This document shows positions 20,823 to 32,293 of a DNA stretch of 33,987 bases, piece after piece (within the stretch, counting starts at the first letter, position 1; each line of letters starts with the position of its first letter). Both the position numbers and the translations under genes were made by a program. The notes beneath the pieces are model-generated. The model did no database searches, was not told the DNA's origin, and saw only the letters and a program-made list of their open reading frames with translations. The DNA is taken from NCBI GenBank assembly GCA_024220525.1, contig JAMYWO010000378.1, positions 1 to 33,987 of the forward strand, in the 5' to 3' direction. This DNA comes from Cochliopodium minus. Taxonomy: Eukaryota; Discosea; Himatismenida; Cochliopodiidae.

Positions 20823-20982
20823 TTTGTATTTAATTTTTAATTTGGATACAAGAAAGGAAAAGTTAATAATTAATTAAAATAAATTAAATAAAAAAAAAAG
20901 AATTAAAAATTTTTTTTTTCCCTTTTTACTAAAATAATGGTCCAAAAACTGTTTTATAAGCTCTTTCAAACTCATTATTTCT

Positions 20983-21172
20983 TTCACCTTCTCTAGCTTC
21001 GGCTAAGATCAAGTGTAGTATCTGTTCTATCAAGTTTAATATCTTGATTCGTCTTACGGGACGATCTAATATTATCCTAATCTTTCTTGGGGGTTGAACT
21101 AACTACTGTTGGCTTGCTGACAGTTTTGTTCAACAAAAGTTGTACCTGCTTTGCACTCATGGCAGGGATTGA
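20983..21172 (+). ncRNA. U2: U2 spliceosomal snRNA
   Basis: The highly conserved U2 5' domain is present: stem I CTAGC-TTCG-GCTAAG, then GATCAAGTGTAGTATCTG, which contains the branch-point recognition sequence GTAGTA. Next is stem-loop IIa, TCAAG/CTTGA closing TTTAATAT. Downstream are stem III, GTTGAAC (21093-21099) with GTTCAAC (21128-21134) plus an inner ACTGT/ACAGT stem, and stem IV, CCTGC (21145-21149) with GCAGG (21162-21166) closing a loop with TTTGCACTC. Length about 190 nt, as in animals. The ends are approximate. The Sm site is unusual, ATCTTTCTTGG rather than a pure U run. The gene lies between two protein genes on the same strand and was not detectable from ORFs. Confidence 0.95.
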
Positions 21173-21493
21173 AAACGACTTACCCTGTTGAACTTTTTTT
21201 TTGATAAATCAAATCTTTGTTTTGTTGATAAATCAAATTTAAAATAAATAATAATTATTAATTTTTATATTCTAATGTTTTTTCATATCTTTGGATGAAT
21301 GTGAATTAAAAATGATTTGAATATGAGAATTTTTCTTAATAATTTGATGTTTTTCTTAAATTTATTGGATACTTTCAATAAGGGATTTGACTTTAAAAAT
21401 TTGATTTTTTGTAATAAATGTTTCAATGAAGATTATGAAATCAAAGAAATTTTTAGTAATTCTTGAATATTTCTCTTATATAAAATATTTCTC

Positions 21494-21700
21494 TTGTATG
21501 AATATTTTTTTTATATTTATAATTTCTTTGAACAACGAGAATATGCTTACAATAAAGATTTTACTCCCATACAAGCATACCCTTTAATCCAAAATTTAAA
21601 TGTCAAGATATATTGTAGGATCACAAGATTAATAAACCAAGGTCATAATAATGTGAGAAAATTATATCTGAAAAAAAAAAAGGAATCAAAAAAGAATTGA
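21494..21700 (+). CDS. Weak hypothetical ORF in the U2 to PP6R spacer
   Basis: The 21173-21879 spacer contains one frame with mixed, protein-like codons (QREYAYNKDFTPIQAYPL and onward to a Lys-rich end). A 12-A homopolymer near 21671 is followed by ELKELQLSSDYIP in another frame, so a frameshifted relic is possible. No start, splice sites or family could be assigned. The rest of the spacer is AT-rich and featureless. Confidence 0.2.
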   Translation: MYEYFFYIYNFFEQREYAYNKDFTPIQAYPLIQNLNVKIYCRITRLINQGHNNVRKLYLKKKKESKKN

Positions 21701-21879
21701 AAGAACTTCAACTCTCTTCTGATTATATCCCCTTTTTTTTATTTTATTAATTAAAAAGGTTGAAAAATAATATTAAAATAAAAAAAAGTTTTTTTTCAAC
21801 AACAAGATTGATAGACAGGAACCCAGTTTTAATTTACCTGCGTATACACATAATTAATATACATAGATATACAGAGAAA

Positions 21880-24800
21880 ATGGAAGATATATTAAAGTAT
21901 TGTAAATTAATGTTGAAATTGGAAAACTGTTATTCAAAAAATTCATTGGAGAAAGAAAATCTCCTCCTTCAATTGAAGAAAATCAATCCAGATATAGATA
22001 TCAAAGAGAAATTCGAAAATTCATTGAAATCAATCAAATTGCATTTGGGTTCTATTGCATCTATTAATAGATTGGATAATGAGGATGGAGATGATGAATT
22101 AGAGGAAGATGATGAAGAGGAATCTATTGAAATTGAGGAGGATGTTGAAGCCAATCAACATCTCCACCAGACAAACACAAATAATAACGATAATAATAAT
22201 AATAATGGAAGAAAGGAGAATATTAATAATAATGTCAGTGTGGATATCAAAAAGGTATATTAAAAATTTTAAGAAATTCAACCATTTAATATCATTCCTC
22301 TTTAAATTTATTTATTCACCTTTAAAAATTTTATAATATGTTGGAATATTTTGATCCATTTACTTCATATTTTTGCAAATATGAACCTTATAATTCATTA
22401 ATCTCAAATTATACTCATATTTTCTTTCTCAAAACATGGATAGGAGAAAAAAGAAGATATACTGAATAAAATAGATAATATATTGCAACCATTGATGGAT
22501 TGGAAGAAGAAATTGGCAATAATAATTCAAAAAAGCAATGGGTAAAAGAAAATTAAAAATCAAAAATAATCAATTTTCCACAAAATATCATTAATTAATT
22601 TTCTAACTTTAAAATATATTTCTCAAGATCGTATTGAATTTATCAATATGATCATTTCAAACAAAATATAAAATTCATAAAGAAGAAATATTAATTCTTA
22701 AATTCTAAAATAGAGGAGGATATAAATCAAATGGAAAACTTCCCGAAATAGAATCCAACTGCCCAGGTGATCTTCCACCACCCACACATAAAAGTATAAA
22801 AGGAGAACAAGAAGAGGAGGAAGAGGAAGAAACAAAGATCATCCATCCTGTAATCATGAACATACAGAATGGAAAAGAGACTACCAATAAATTTGGCTCT
22901 CCCATGCCTCCTCGTACCTCGAATCCAGTTCCCACTGAACTTCACGGAGATCAATACAACTTGATGACTCATTTCAGTTCAAAAGATGATGAAGAAGGTA
23001 ATTTTTTTTTTTTAAAAAATTAGTGTAGTTCTATTAATTTTTTTCAAATTTCTTCTTTTTATTTTTTTTCATTTTAAAAATTTTTATTTTTATTTTTTAT
23101 TTTTCTCATTCTCTTTTTGTTTTCTTTTTTCATTTTTTTAAAAACTTTTTTTTTTCATTAACAGAAGATAGAGAAGTTAATCCATTTTGGGATGGAGACG
23201 AAAGCTTGGTGTACGAAGAACATCAAAAGGACGAAGTGGATCTTTACTACGAACAAAATTTCTTCGAACCCAAGATCCTCTCACTCCGTGTCTACGGAAC
23301 CGAGCACAACAATCTAGATCTTCTCAAAGTATTCAACACTTTTCCCCAAGACAATCTCATTGAAATTTTGGAAAGTTATCAAAACGAAGAAATATACAAT
23401 TACTTTACAAATCCAAACGTAAGAATATTTTTTTTTTTAATTATTTTTTATTTTTTTATTTTTTTTTTAATTATTTTTTTATAATTTATAATTTTGAAGT
23501 TATTTTTTAATTTTTACTTTTTATTTTTTAATATTTTTTTTTAAAATAGGTTGTCAAGAAAATGCTTTTTTACATCTTTTCTAAAGAGGAGATCGAATAT
23601 GAAGAAGAAAATGAAGACAACAAGTCCCTCATTGAAGTAAAGGACTATTGTTGTAGCATTATTTGTTGTGAAAATTTTGATGATATTGTAAAGATATTTT
23701 TTATTTTTTTATCATTTTTGTTCATTTATTTTTAATTTTTAATTTTTAATTTTTGATTTTATTCATTTTACTTTTTTTTATTTGATTTTTTGTTTCTTAT
23801 TTTTTATTTTTATTTTTTATTTTTTATTTTTATCATTTTATTTTTAGAAATTATTTTTATTATTTTTTATTTTATTTATTTATTTTTTGAGATTTTTTAA
23901 TTTTTAAATTTTCATCATTTTATTTTTTAGATGGAGGTAGTATTGACAAACACAGAAATTTTCATGTACTTCACCAAATACGTGGAACACAAAAATTTCA
24001 TCGTAGAAGAAATCGACCACGTAGTTCTCTTTTGCTTCTTCAAAATCCTTCAAACAATCATCAATAGCAAGTTTGTTGATTTTTTGGGAGAGGTGAGCAA
24101 TCACAACCCTTCTTTTTTTCTAAATTTGTCCAACCACATTTCTGTCTTTGGGACTTCTGATCTTTTGAGTCAAGTAAATTATTTTTTTTCCATTTTTTTT
24201 TAAAATTTAAATTAATTCTTTTTTATTTTTTTTTTTGTTATTTTTATTTTTTTAATTATTTTTTTAAATAATTATTTTTTTTTGTTTTTTATTTTTTTAA
24301 TTTTTATTTTTTTTTTTTGTTTTTTTTATTTGATTTCATTGTTTTTTTTTTGTTCTTTAGGTCTTCTCTAAAGATCCTTTTTTCCTCAGTAAAAACTTTA
24401 ACATCATTCTGAATCTTTTTGAAAAATTGGAAGAAGCCGCAGAAGATCACAATTATTCTGTCATGACCATCATTTTTTCATTTGTAAAACATTTTTTATT
24501 TTTTTATTTTTTTATTTTTATTTTTAATTTCATCAATTTTTAATTTTATTTTTTATTTTTTATTTCATTTTATTTTATTGGTTAAATTAATTTTTATTCT
24601 TATTTTTTCATTTTTTTGTACAAAATAATTTTTTTATATTTTATTTCACTTTATTTTATTATTTTTAAATTTTAATTTTAATTTTTAATTTTAATTTTTT
24701 TATATTTTATAGTTTACTAATTTGATTTCCCAAAATGCGATGTCTCCTTATGACTTTATTCAAAATTTGGAAAAAGAGAGATCCAACAAATTGTTCCAAC

Positions 24801-25938
24801 ACATCTTCGGGGAACACTTTCAACAATTTCAGGTAAAAAAAAAATAAAAAAAATAAAAAAATAAAAAAAATAAAAAAAATAAAAAAATAAAAAAAAATAA
24901 AACTAAAAAAATTAAAAAAAAATTAAAAAGAGGAAGTTCAAAAAAATAAAAAAATAAAATTAAAAAAATTAAAAAAATAATAAAAGAATTAATTTTTTTA
25001 AAAAAGGATTTTTTTCTTTTGTTGATGACCTACATCCCTCCAAAAAAAACTGGCAAAAACACCAACATGCTTTTTGCCCAAAGCAGACCCATTTGGCACA
25101 ACAATCTCTCCCAGTTTGTTTGTTCCGATTATTTGTTTGAAAGTGTCTGCAATGTTTTGGATTCCGAAAACCAAAAAAGTGTTTGTAAAAATTTTATTTT
25201 ATTCTTAATATTTTTATTATTTTATTATTTTATTATTTTATTATTTTATTATTATTATTTTATTTAGATTCTTATTATTTTATTTTTTATTTATTTTATT
25301 ATTTTTTATTGAATTATTCTTTTTAAATTTTTTATTTTTTATTTTTTTATTTTAGATTATTTATTATTATTCTTTTTTAAATTTTTTAAGTGCTCAGAAG
25401 ATATTACTCTGTCAATTTAATTTACCAACTGATAAGCTGCAACAAGAGGGAAATCAACGAAAAGATCCTTTCCAACAACATCCTAAAGAAGATCTTTGAC
25501 TTTTTCTTCCTCAAAAAATTCAGCAACATTATACATTCCACCATATTTAACATAATAATACGTAAAATAATTTTTATTTTTTAATATTTATTTATTTTTT
25601 TATATTTTTATTTTATTATATTTTTATTTTATTTATTTTTTTATATTGCTGCTTTAATTATTTATTTTTTCATTTTTTCTTTTTTCCAAATTATTATTTT
25701 TTATTTTTAAATCATTTTTATATTTTATTCTCATTATTTTTATTTTTTTATTTTTATTTTTATCAATTTTTTTATACTGCTTTAATTATTTTTTTTATTT
25801 TTTATTTTTTCATTTTTTATTAATTTATTTATTTTTAAATCATTTTTATATTTTATTCTCATTGTTTTTATTTTTTTATTTTTTTAAAATTTGAAATATT
25901 CGTTGAAAAAAAGATATTCTCGATGAAAGTGATAATGA
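21880..25938 (+). CDS. PP6 regulatory subunit (SAPS-domain protein), 5' and central part
   Basis: Regulatory subunit family of the PP6/Sit4 protein phosphatase. Exons: 21880-22254, 22444-22541, 22714-22997, 23165-23418, 23550-23687, 23931-24173, 24361-24483, 24713-24832, 25007-25184, 25391-25561, then 25914 into the contig end, continuing at 53-181 and 275-468 (768 residues in all). SAPS blocks begin near residue 300: LIEILESYQNEEIYNYFTNP (family N-x-x-L-x-x-F-L-T-x-P), DYCCSIICCENFDDI (family C-E-I-L), FMYFTKYV, FVDFLGEV and HISVFGTSDLL (family H-I-G-T-S-A-I-M-D-L-L). Later come LISCNKREINEKIL and FSNIIHSTIFNIII (family W-N-N-F-L-H-x-x-V). The first 290 residues are an acidic, Asn-rich and Pro-rich extension not typical of the family, joined in phase. 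Fusion of two gene models cannot be excluded. Confidence 0.8.
25562..25861. other. T-rich intron sequence of the PP6R gene
   Basis: About 300 nt of degenerate TTTTTAT repeats on the coding strand, between the donor at 25562 and the acceptor at 25912-25913. No gene is visible. An inner duplication of about 90 nt (TTTATACTGCTTTAATTATTT and ATCATTTTTATATTTTATTCTCATT occur twice) suggests slippage or local tandem copying. Confidence 0.6.
25862..25938. repeat. 77-nt exact duplicate of 1-77 (assembly overlap)
   Basis: Identical to the first 77 bases of the window. It ends directly at the N, inside a PP6R/SAPS exon that begins at 25914. Confidence 0.9.
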
Positions 25939-25939
25939 N
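25939..25939. other. Single N: contig junction B/C
   Basis: Left of the N an exon of the PP6R gene is interrupted. Right of it the sequence starts inside an exon homologous to 11293-11522 (reads [16 protein letters not shown] like that exon). The two sides belong to different genes, so the join is not a continuous transcript. Confidence 0.9.
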
Positions 25940-28900
25940 TAAGAATGCAGATTTATGTCAATTTTTTTGATATGGATATCGATCAGAAGATCAAAGAGAT
26001 CATCGATTCAATGAACCAGAATAAATTGGATCCCATCCAAATCCGTCAATTGAATTTGGGTACCCTCAAGATTGCAACAGATAAAGGTAAAATACACTCG
26101 ATATATTGATTATTAAATTTAACATTCTTTTCGATGATTAGCCAAAGAATTCTGGATGGAAAATTTTGGGGAAATATTGATTGTGGAATTCGAAGATTTC
26201 ATTTCTCTGTAAATCATTTTTTTTAAAAGAAATTTTAAATTTCATTTATATCCATTGTCTTTTTGTAATGATTGCCTTTTGGTTTTATTCATAATCCCCA
26301 ATAAACTAAAATTCATTTTTTAGGTTTTTGGAATTCATAAAGAGGGAAAGATGTGGGGTGGGAAGCCAAAAGGATCAGCTTGTCATTAGAGAAGAGCTCA
26401 AAAAATCACTGAGCGTCGACGATAAAATCAAAACCTCGGACTTTGCAGAATATTTCAAGCAAGATCTAGCAAAGACCATAAAGTCTATTTTGAGAAATGC
26501 AGTTACATCAAACAAAGATCCTGAAAGCATGATTGCTGATATTAAATGGGACGTAGAATTTGAAGGTAAGATGTTATAAATTCTTTATTTTTTTTTTAAA
26601 AATTTTTTTATTAAAACAAAAGTTGAAACTATTGATTTAAGTGGTGATAGAAAATCATTTATTGCTTGTAAGGTGTCTTATTTTCATTAATTTTGTCTTA
26701 ATAAATAAAATTAAATAGTGGGAGTTAGCTATCAATGTGTTCTTTCTGAGCAAAAGTTCGGGACTGGAATACACTATGTTGAACTTCACATTGACAAAGC
26801 AGTACATTTTTTTTTAATTTTTAAATTTCTTTAATAAATTATTTTTGTTGACTTGTTAGGATAGAAACTTGTATTTGGGAGTTGCTTCCGATAAATTCAA
26901 TGGAAAGAGCTTTCCAAAGAAAACAGATCCTGTATGGGCTATTGGACCAAAAAACATAAACTGTGATATTACAGACAAAGAAAAGGTAATAGTATTTAAA
27001 AATAAATCTACCCTTCTGTTAACGACTTTAAAGGCTTCTGTTCTGTCCAAAAATTTTGTCTCAGATAAGTTTGTTGGGATTTTGATCAACTTTGAAGAAA
27101 AGCAAGTAAGTTTGAAAATGGACAAATACACTGTAAAAATATTGGACATTACATCACCAGACCCATTGAGAATATTTGCCTCATCCAATAACGGTGCTAT
27201 ATTTACACTTAACAAGTATCTTGTTTCCAAGGAAGCCGAGCTTCATGTCCCAAATCATAAAAAGCAAACGAGCTATGTACCCTCTCAGTTTGTCGTTTCT
27301 CGAGGCTTGTTTGATGAAATATCTTGGAGTGACAGTTATGACAAGAAAGGCTCTAACATCAATCTTATAAAGCGAAACAATTTAGAAGAATCAAAGTCTT
27401 TTTACTCTGACAGTGTTCCTGTATTCAACAGTGTTCTTTCCGAAAGAATTTTCAAGAAAGGAGAAGAGCCGGATCTTCATTATGTTGAGTTATATCTCCA
27501 AAAATTGAGTGGTGGCTTCTACATTGGAATTGCTTCTTCTGAAGATGGAGAAATAGATTGTGAAGAGGAATTAACGAGTGATGAAAAAGTGTGGGTGGTT
27601 GGATCAAAAAAAGTGACAAACATTATTGGATCTTCTTTTAAAAGTTCGGAAAGAATTAAACTTTCGGAGGGAATGTTTGTAGGACTTTTGATTGATACTA
27701 AGAATACCACTCTCAGTTTTTTTGTTCCTTCTCTAGACCAAGAATCAAACAAAATAGTTTTAGAAAAACACAGGGCTTTCGAAGGATTTGTTAGTTCAGT
27801 GAGAGTGATTGCGTGTGTTTACTCTGATTCTGTCATTTCTTTCTCGAGATATATCAACAACAGGAAACACATTGAAGCGTACATTGACAACGTGAATGGG
27901 ATCAGAGAAAAATCACAGAAAGAATATGTTCCTGTCGAGCTAAAGAGTGGATCTCTAAACAAAATAACTTGGAGTCAAATTCTCAAAGGAAAAAACATTT
28001 ATCTGAGCAACAACAGAAAAGAGTTAAGGACAAAAGATGACAGTGATATAACCAATAGTGTTTTGTCAGAGCAAACATTGAAAGAGGGAGTGCATTTTGT
28101 GGAATTGGGAATTAAAACTTCGGTCATCAACTGTGTTTACATTGGTGTTGCTCAAATTGGAGATGTGGATTTCAACGAAGAGCCAAGAAACTCTGAAAAG
28201 ATTTGGGCTATTGGACCCAGGATTGTTTGTGGACCAGGAGGGATGTTTTCAAAGTACGCTTTCTTAAAAAATTTGAAAATAGATCACACCATGAAAATAG
28301 GGATGATTGTTGACCTAAATAAAAAGGAGTTGTGGTATGTGATAGATGGAGAGAAGTATCTTGGGTTCGTCAATATTCCTTCTGATGTAAACATCTATGT
28401 CGCCATAGAAGACAAAGTTTCCATTGTTTTGAACAGATACGCCTATTCAAATGAGAAGATCGAAAAGTGCATCAAAAAATCGAAGATTATAAAAGACTGC
28501 TCCTATGGTATGGAGTTCAGCAAAACAAAAAAAGGGAACCACATCTGTGTGAGCAAAGACAAGAAATCTATTTGTACATTGCCAGGGACTCCCTACAACT
28601 GTGTTGTCTCCGATAAAGTCATGAACACTGGGATACACTTTGTCGAGTTTCGTGTTCACAATCACAAAAAAGGGAATAGGGGAATTTTCTTTGGAGTTGT
28701 TGATTCGACCACTTTAGATAGTTTCGATTTTGGAGGATGTCCCCTTTCTGTCAATGGAGGAGTTTGGGCAATAGGACCTAATGTGTTGTCTAATGAATCT
28801 GCAAATTTTGTCAAAAGCGTGGAAACTCTTTCGCTCATTTCTTCACTGAAAGATACGAGATATGTTGGAATGTTCATAAACATGAGAAAAAAAACCGTCA

Positions 28901-31900
28901 GTTACATCACGGACAAATATCCCAGTCCAGTTCAAGTTTTTGTGAACATCAACCCAAAATTAGCAATGCTTATTTGTGCCAGAGACAATGTGGTACTTTC
29001 CCGTTCTAGCTATAGTGTCGATTATGAGAGCCCTGAATTAGACCTAGACTCCTTTTTAAAAAACAAAGAAGTTTTTGTAAGCACAAAGTGGATAAAGGAT
29101 TCCAAGAGAGAGTATGGTGCAGAGCATCCAATCAGGCTGTTTGAGTTAAAGTTGAAAGAACGGGAGGACAAAATTAAAAGGAAATCTGAAAAAGCAAAGG
29201 AAATTGAAGATTTGAAAAGTTACTACCCAGAAATATCCAAATGGTGGAACAAAACTTTCTCAAATAAGCTAAAGGTTGACTCCGTTGTATTTGGAGAGGG
29301 TTATTGCAAATATTTGGTGTACAAGAATGATTTCTCTGAGGCTGCCTCTCAAATTTTTTCGATGTTTCTCACCAAGAAATTAGAGAGAGAAGGTTTTGTA
29401 CACTTTGAAGATTATTGTAATAGTGAGTATGTCAACAATCTGGAAGTGGAAAATGGTGATATAGGGAACGAAGAAGGTGAAGGTAAAAATTTTTTTCATT
29501 TAATTTGTTTATTTCTTTGTTTTTAATCATTTTTTGCTTAATTTTAATATATTTATTTATTTATTAATTATTTTAAAAACAGGAAATGAAAAAGAAGGAG
29601 GGGAGTTTGAAGAAGAACAAGAGGAAGAAGAGCAAGAAGAAGGAGAAGAGGGAGAAGGAAATGAAATGCTAGAAGGAGAAGAAGAGGAAGAGGAAGAAGA
29701 GAAGGAGGAAGAGGAATACAACTCCGATTTATATGATGTGTTCGAGTTTCTTTCCATTGCTACTGATAAAGAGACTGATTGCAATTTATTACATTTGTGC
29801 TGTACTTTGAGGGAAATGAACTTGTCCTTTTTAACAGAGGTGATAGAGTTGGAGAGAAAGAGGAATGCTCAATTCGATTTGAAACAGTCCATTAACAAGA
29901 AGGGAGGTGTGTATTCTGAAACTCCCCTCCATTTTTGTGCTTATTTCTGTCTTAGTAGAGAAATAATACAAGTAAAAAAAAAAATTTTTTTTTTTCATTT
30001 CAAATTATTATTATTATTTTTTTTAAATTATTTGTACTCAGATTTTCTTTATTTCTCATTAAAATTAATTTTTTAAAACATCAATAAAAAGTTTTTTTCT
30101 AGTTTTTTCTAGATAACAATGGAGATCCTAACATTAGAGGATATGAAGAAAAAACTTCATTTCACTATTCTCTTCAGCAATCTAACGCCGAAAACACCAA
30201 ACTCCTTTATGAAGCAACCGACGAATCCATCCAAAATGAAACAAACTTCCTTAAAACTGCAGCTAGCTTTTGTTGTAATTCAGAAGTCCTTTCTTATTTG
30301 ATGGAAAAAGGTTTTGGACCTAATGACCATGGTGTTGATGGTATCGATTTTAATTATAATTTTTTTCTCTTTTATTTTAATTTTTTATTTTTATTTTTTT
30401 TTTTTTTTTTCATTTTTTATTTACTATTTATTTTTATTTTTAATTTTTATTTTTTATTTTTTTTGTTTATTATTTTTATTTAATTTTATAATTTTTTATT
30501 TTTTTTTTTAAATTTGAATAATTTTTATTTTTTTTTATTACTATTTTAGAAAATTCCCCACTCATTTGGGCAGTCCAAAATCCAAACTACAAAGATGAAG
30601 TAAAACTGTTATTAGACTCAAAAGCAAAAGTTAATTTCACCAATGGTAATTTTTTAAATAATTTTACTTTTTATGAATTTTGCTATTTTTTTTTAAAGGT
30701 GACCACCAAAGCCCATTGCTGAACGCCATTGAGTTTGGACATGAAGATTATGTTTTTTTTTTTTTTGATTTTTTAAAATTATTTTTTTTTTTTTTTTTTT
30801 TTATTTTTTATTTTCTTTTTATTTAATTTTATTTAATTTTTTTATTTTCTTTTTATTCATTTTTTTTATTTTTTAAAATAGATAGAATTGTTGATAAGTT
30901 ACAAGGCCAATGTCAATTTAAAAGATAACAACGAAATGAACGCCTTGTTGTTGGGTTGTAAAGTCGACATAAAACCACACTTCATTAATTTGTTTATTGA
31001 ATTGAAATGTGACCCTAACTTTCAAGACAAAGGCGGGAATACTCCTCTGATTTAGTATTTTATTTTTATTTTTTTATTTTCTTATTTTTTATTTTCTCAT
31101 TTTTGATTTTTGTTTTTTATTTTTTTATTTTTTTATTTTATTTTATTTTATTTTTTTATTTTTTCTAATTTTATTTTTTTTTGTATTTTTTTATATTTTT
31201 TGATTTTTGTTTTTTGTTTTTTATTTTTTTATTTTTTTATTTTTAAAAAAAAATTTTTCATCATGTTTTTATTTCATTAGTTCTGCTCTCTCAAAGAACC
31301 AAGAGACAATAAAAATTTTGAAGGAAAAAGGAGCAAATCCAAAAATAGAAAACAAAGAAGGGTGGTCATTTGTTTCCATACTTGAAAAAGAGGAAAACAA
31401 AGAAATTCTCAATATGTTCGATCTAGATAGCTTTTCTTACGAAAATTCTAAAGAGAAAGAACTATTCGAGAAGTTGGAGAATCTAAAAAAAGAAAAAGTG
31501 TGCTTTAATACAATTTACTTAGAAAAGGGAGATTGTAAATTCATTTTTTATTTTATTCCTTCTTTCTTTATAAATTTTTTTTTTAAATAAGACTTGCAGA
31601 TGTGTTACATTATTGATGAAAACTTTTGTAAAAAAAAATTTAATGGGTTAATTTTTAGGAATTTATTTTCTTTTTTATTTTATTAGATTGTGAATCTTGT
31701 TTTGGTAAAATTTTTTTTCATTCATTGAATTTTTGTTTCATTTTTTTTAAAAATCAAAGAAAATTGTCACACTGAGACTGAAAAAGAGGAAGCAGTCCCA
31801 ATATTTCAATTAAGAGAGTGTCAGTGCTATTTTAGAACTTCGCAACTTTGTGGGAGTGTTATGACTAAAATAACAAAGGGAGAAGGGGAAGAGGGAGAAG

Positions 31901-32196
31901 AGGGGGAAGGTGAAGGAGAAGGAGAAGGTGAAGAAGAGGGAGATGAAGAAGAAGGGGAAGGTGAAGGAGAAGGGAAAGGAAATGGAGAGGGAGAAGGGGA
32001 AGGAGAAGGTGATGGAGAGGGAGAAGATGAAGGAGATGGAGAAGGTGAAGAAGAGGGAGATGAAGAAGAGGGGGAAGGAGAAGGAGAAGGGGAAGGAAAT
32101 GGAGAGGGAGAAGGGGAAGGAGAAGGTGATGGAGAGGGAGAAGATGAAGGAGAAGGTGAAGGAAATGAAGAAGAGGAGGAAGGAGAAGATGATTAA
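25940..32196 (+). CDS. EF/FW-module, four-SPRY, ankyrin, UBR-like protein, 5' end missing
   Basis: Paralogue of the gene at 7335-11866 plus 32294-33900. Exons: 25940-26086, 26142-26208, 26324-26565, 26623-26667, 26719-26801, 26860-29482, 29583-29971, 30103-30340, 30550-30645, 30699-30751, 30882-31054, 31281-31534, 31592-31627, 31687-31704, 31760-32196; from 25942 they total 4899 nt (1633 codons). Domain order: degenerate EF loop, FW module ([11 protein letters not shown]), four SPRY-like domains, [15 protein letters not shown] with a degraded EF loop, an E-rich linker, about six ankyrin repeats ([31 protein letters not shown]), and a UBR-like cysteine cluster split over four exons ([24 protein letters not shown]). 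It ends in a Gly-Glu tail of about 105 residues. The first exon(s) lie left of the N. Function unknown. Confidence 0.85.
30341..31280. other. T-rich introns in the ankyrin region
   Basis: Between the small ankyrin exons of the + strand gene the introns (30341-30549, 30646-30698, 30752-30881, 31055-31280) are nearly pure T with interspersed A. They contain no other feature. The donor at 30752 is GTTTTTT, far from the usual GTAA. Confidence 0.7.
31927..32160 (+). repeat. Two-copy 117-nt tandem repeat coding Gly-Glu-rich tail
   Basis: Copies at 31927-32043 and 32044-32160 differ at only a few positions. Each encodes 39 residues of alternating G/E with D, N and K ([15 protein letters not shown] and onwards). 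Within each copy a GARGGW hexamer pattern repeats. The purine-only coding strand suggests replication slippage. The minus-strand paralogue lacks this tail. Confidence 0.9.
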
Positions 32197-32293
32197 AAAG
32201 ATTAAATAAAAATTTCTGAAAGATTTTTTTTTAAAAAAAATTTAATTTAAATTTAATTTCTTTATAAAATTGATCAATGATTCATTTGATTTA
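32197..32293. other. 97-nt convergent intergenic spacer between paralogues
   Basis: This short A/T-rich spacer separates the stop codons of the two tail-to-tail EF/SPRY/ANK/UBR genes. It must hold both 3' ends, so the transcripts probably overlap. The oligo-T and oligo-A runs at 32223-32245 are the only structure visible. Confidence 0.7.

Noticed and set aside
29557-29784. Ser-rich minus-strand ORF opposite the Glu-rich linker
   Set aside because: It is the antisense shadow of GAR codons in exon 29583-29971 of the EF/SPRY/ANK/UBR gene.
30119-30301. ORF starting [13 protein letters not shown]
   Set aside because: It is out of frame with the ankyrin exon 30103-30340, whose frame ([19 protein letters not shown]) aligns with the paralogue and splices in phase at both ends.
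31910-32209. Lys/Met-rich ORF in the second frame of the Gly-Glu tail
   Set aside because: It is a frame shift of the same purine repeat. The Gly-Glu frame is continuous with the UBR-like exon through a phase-matched junction at 31760.
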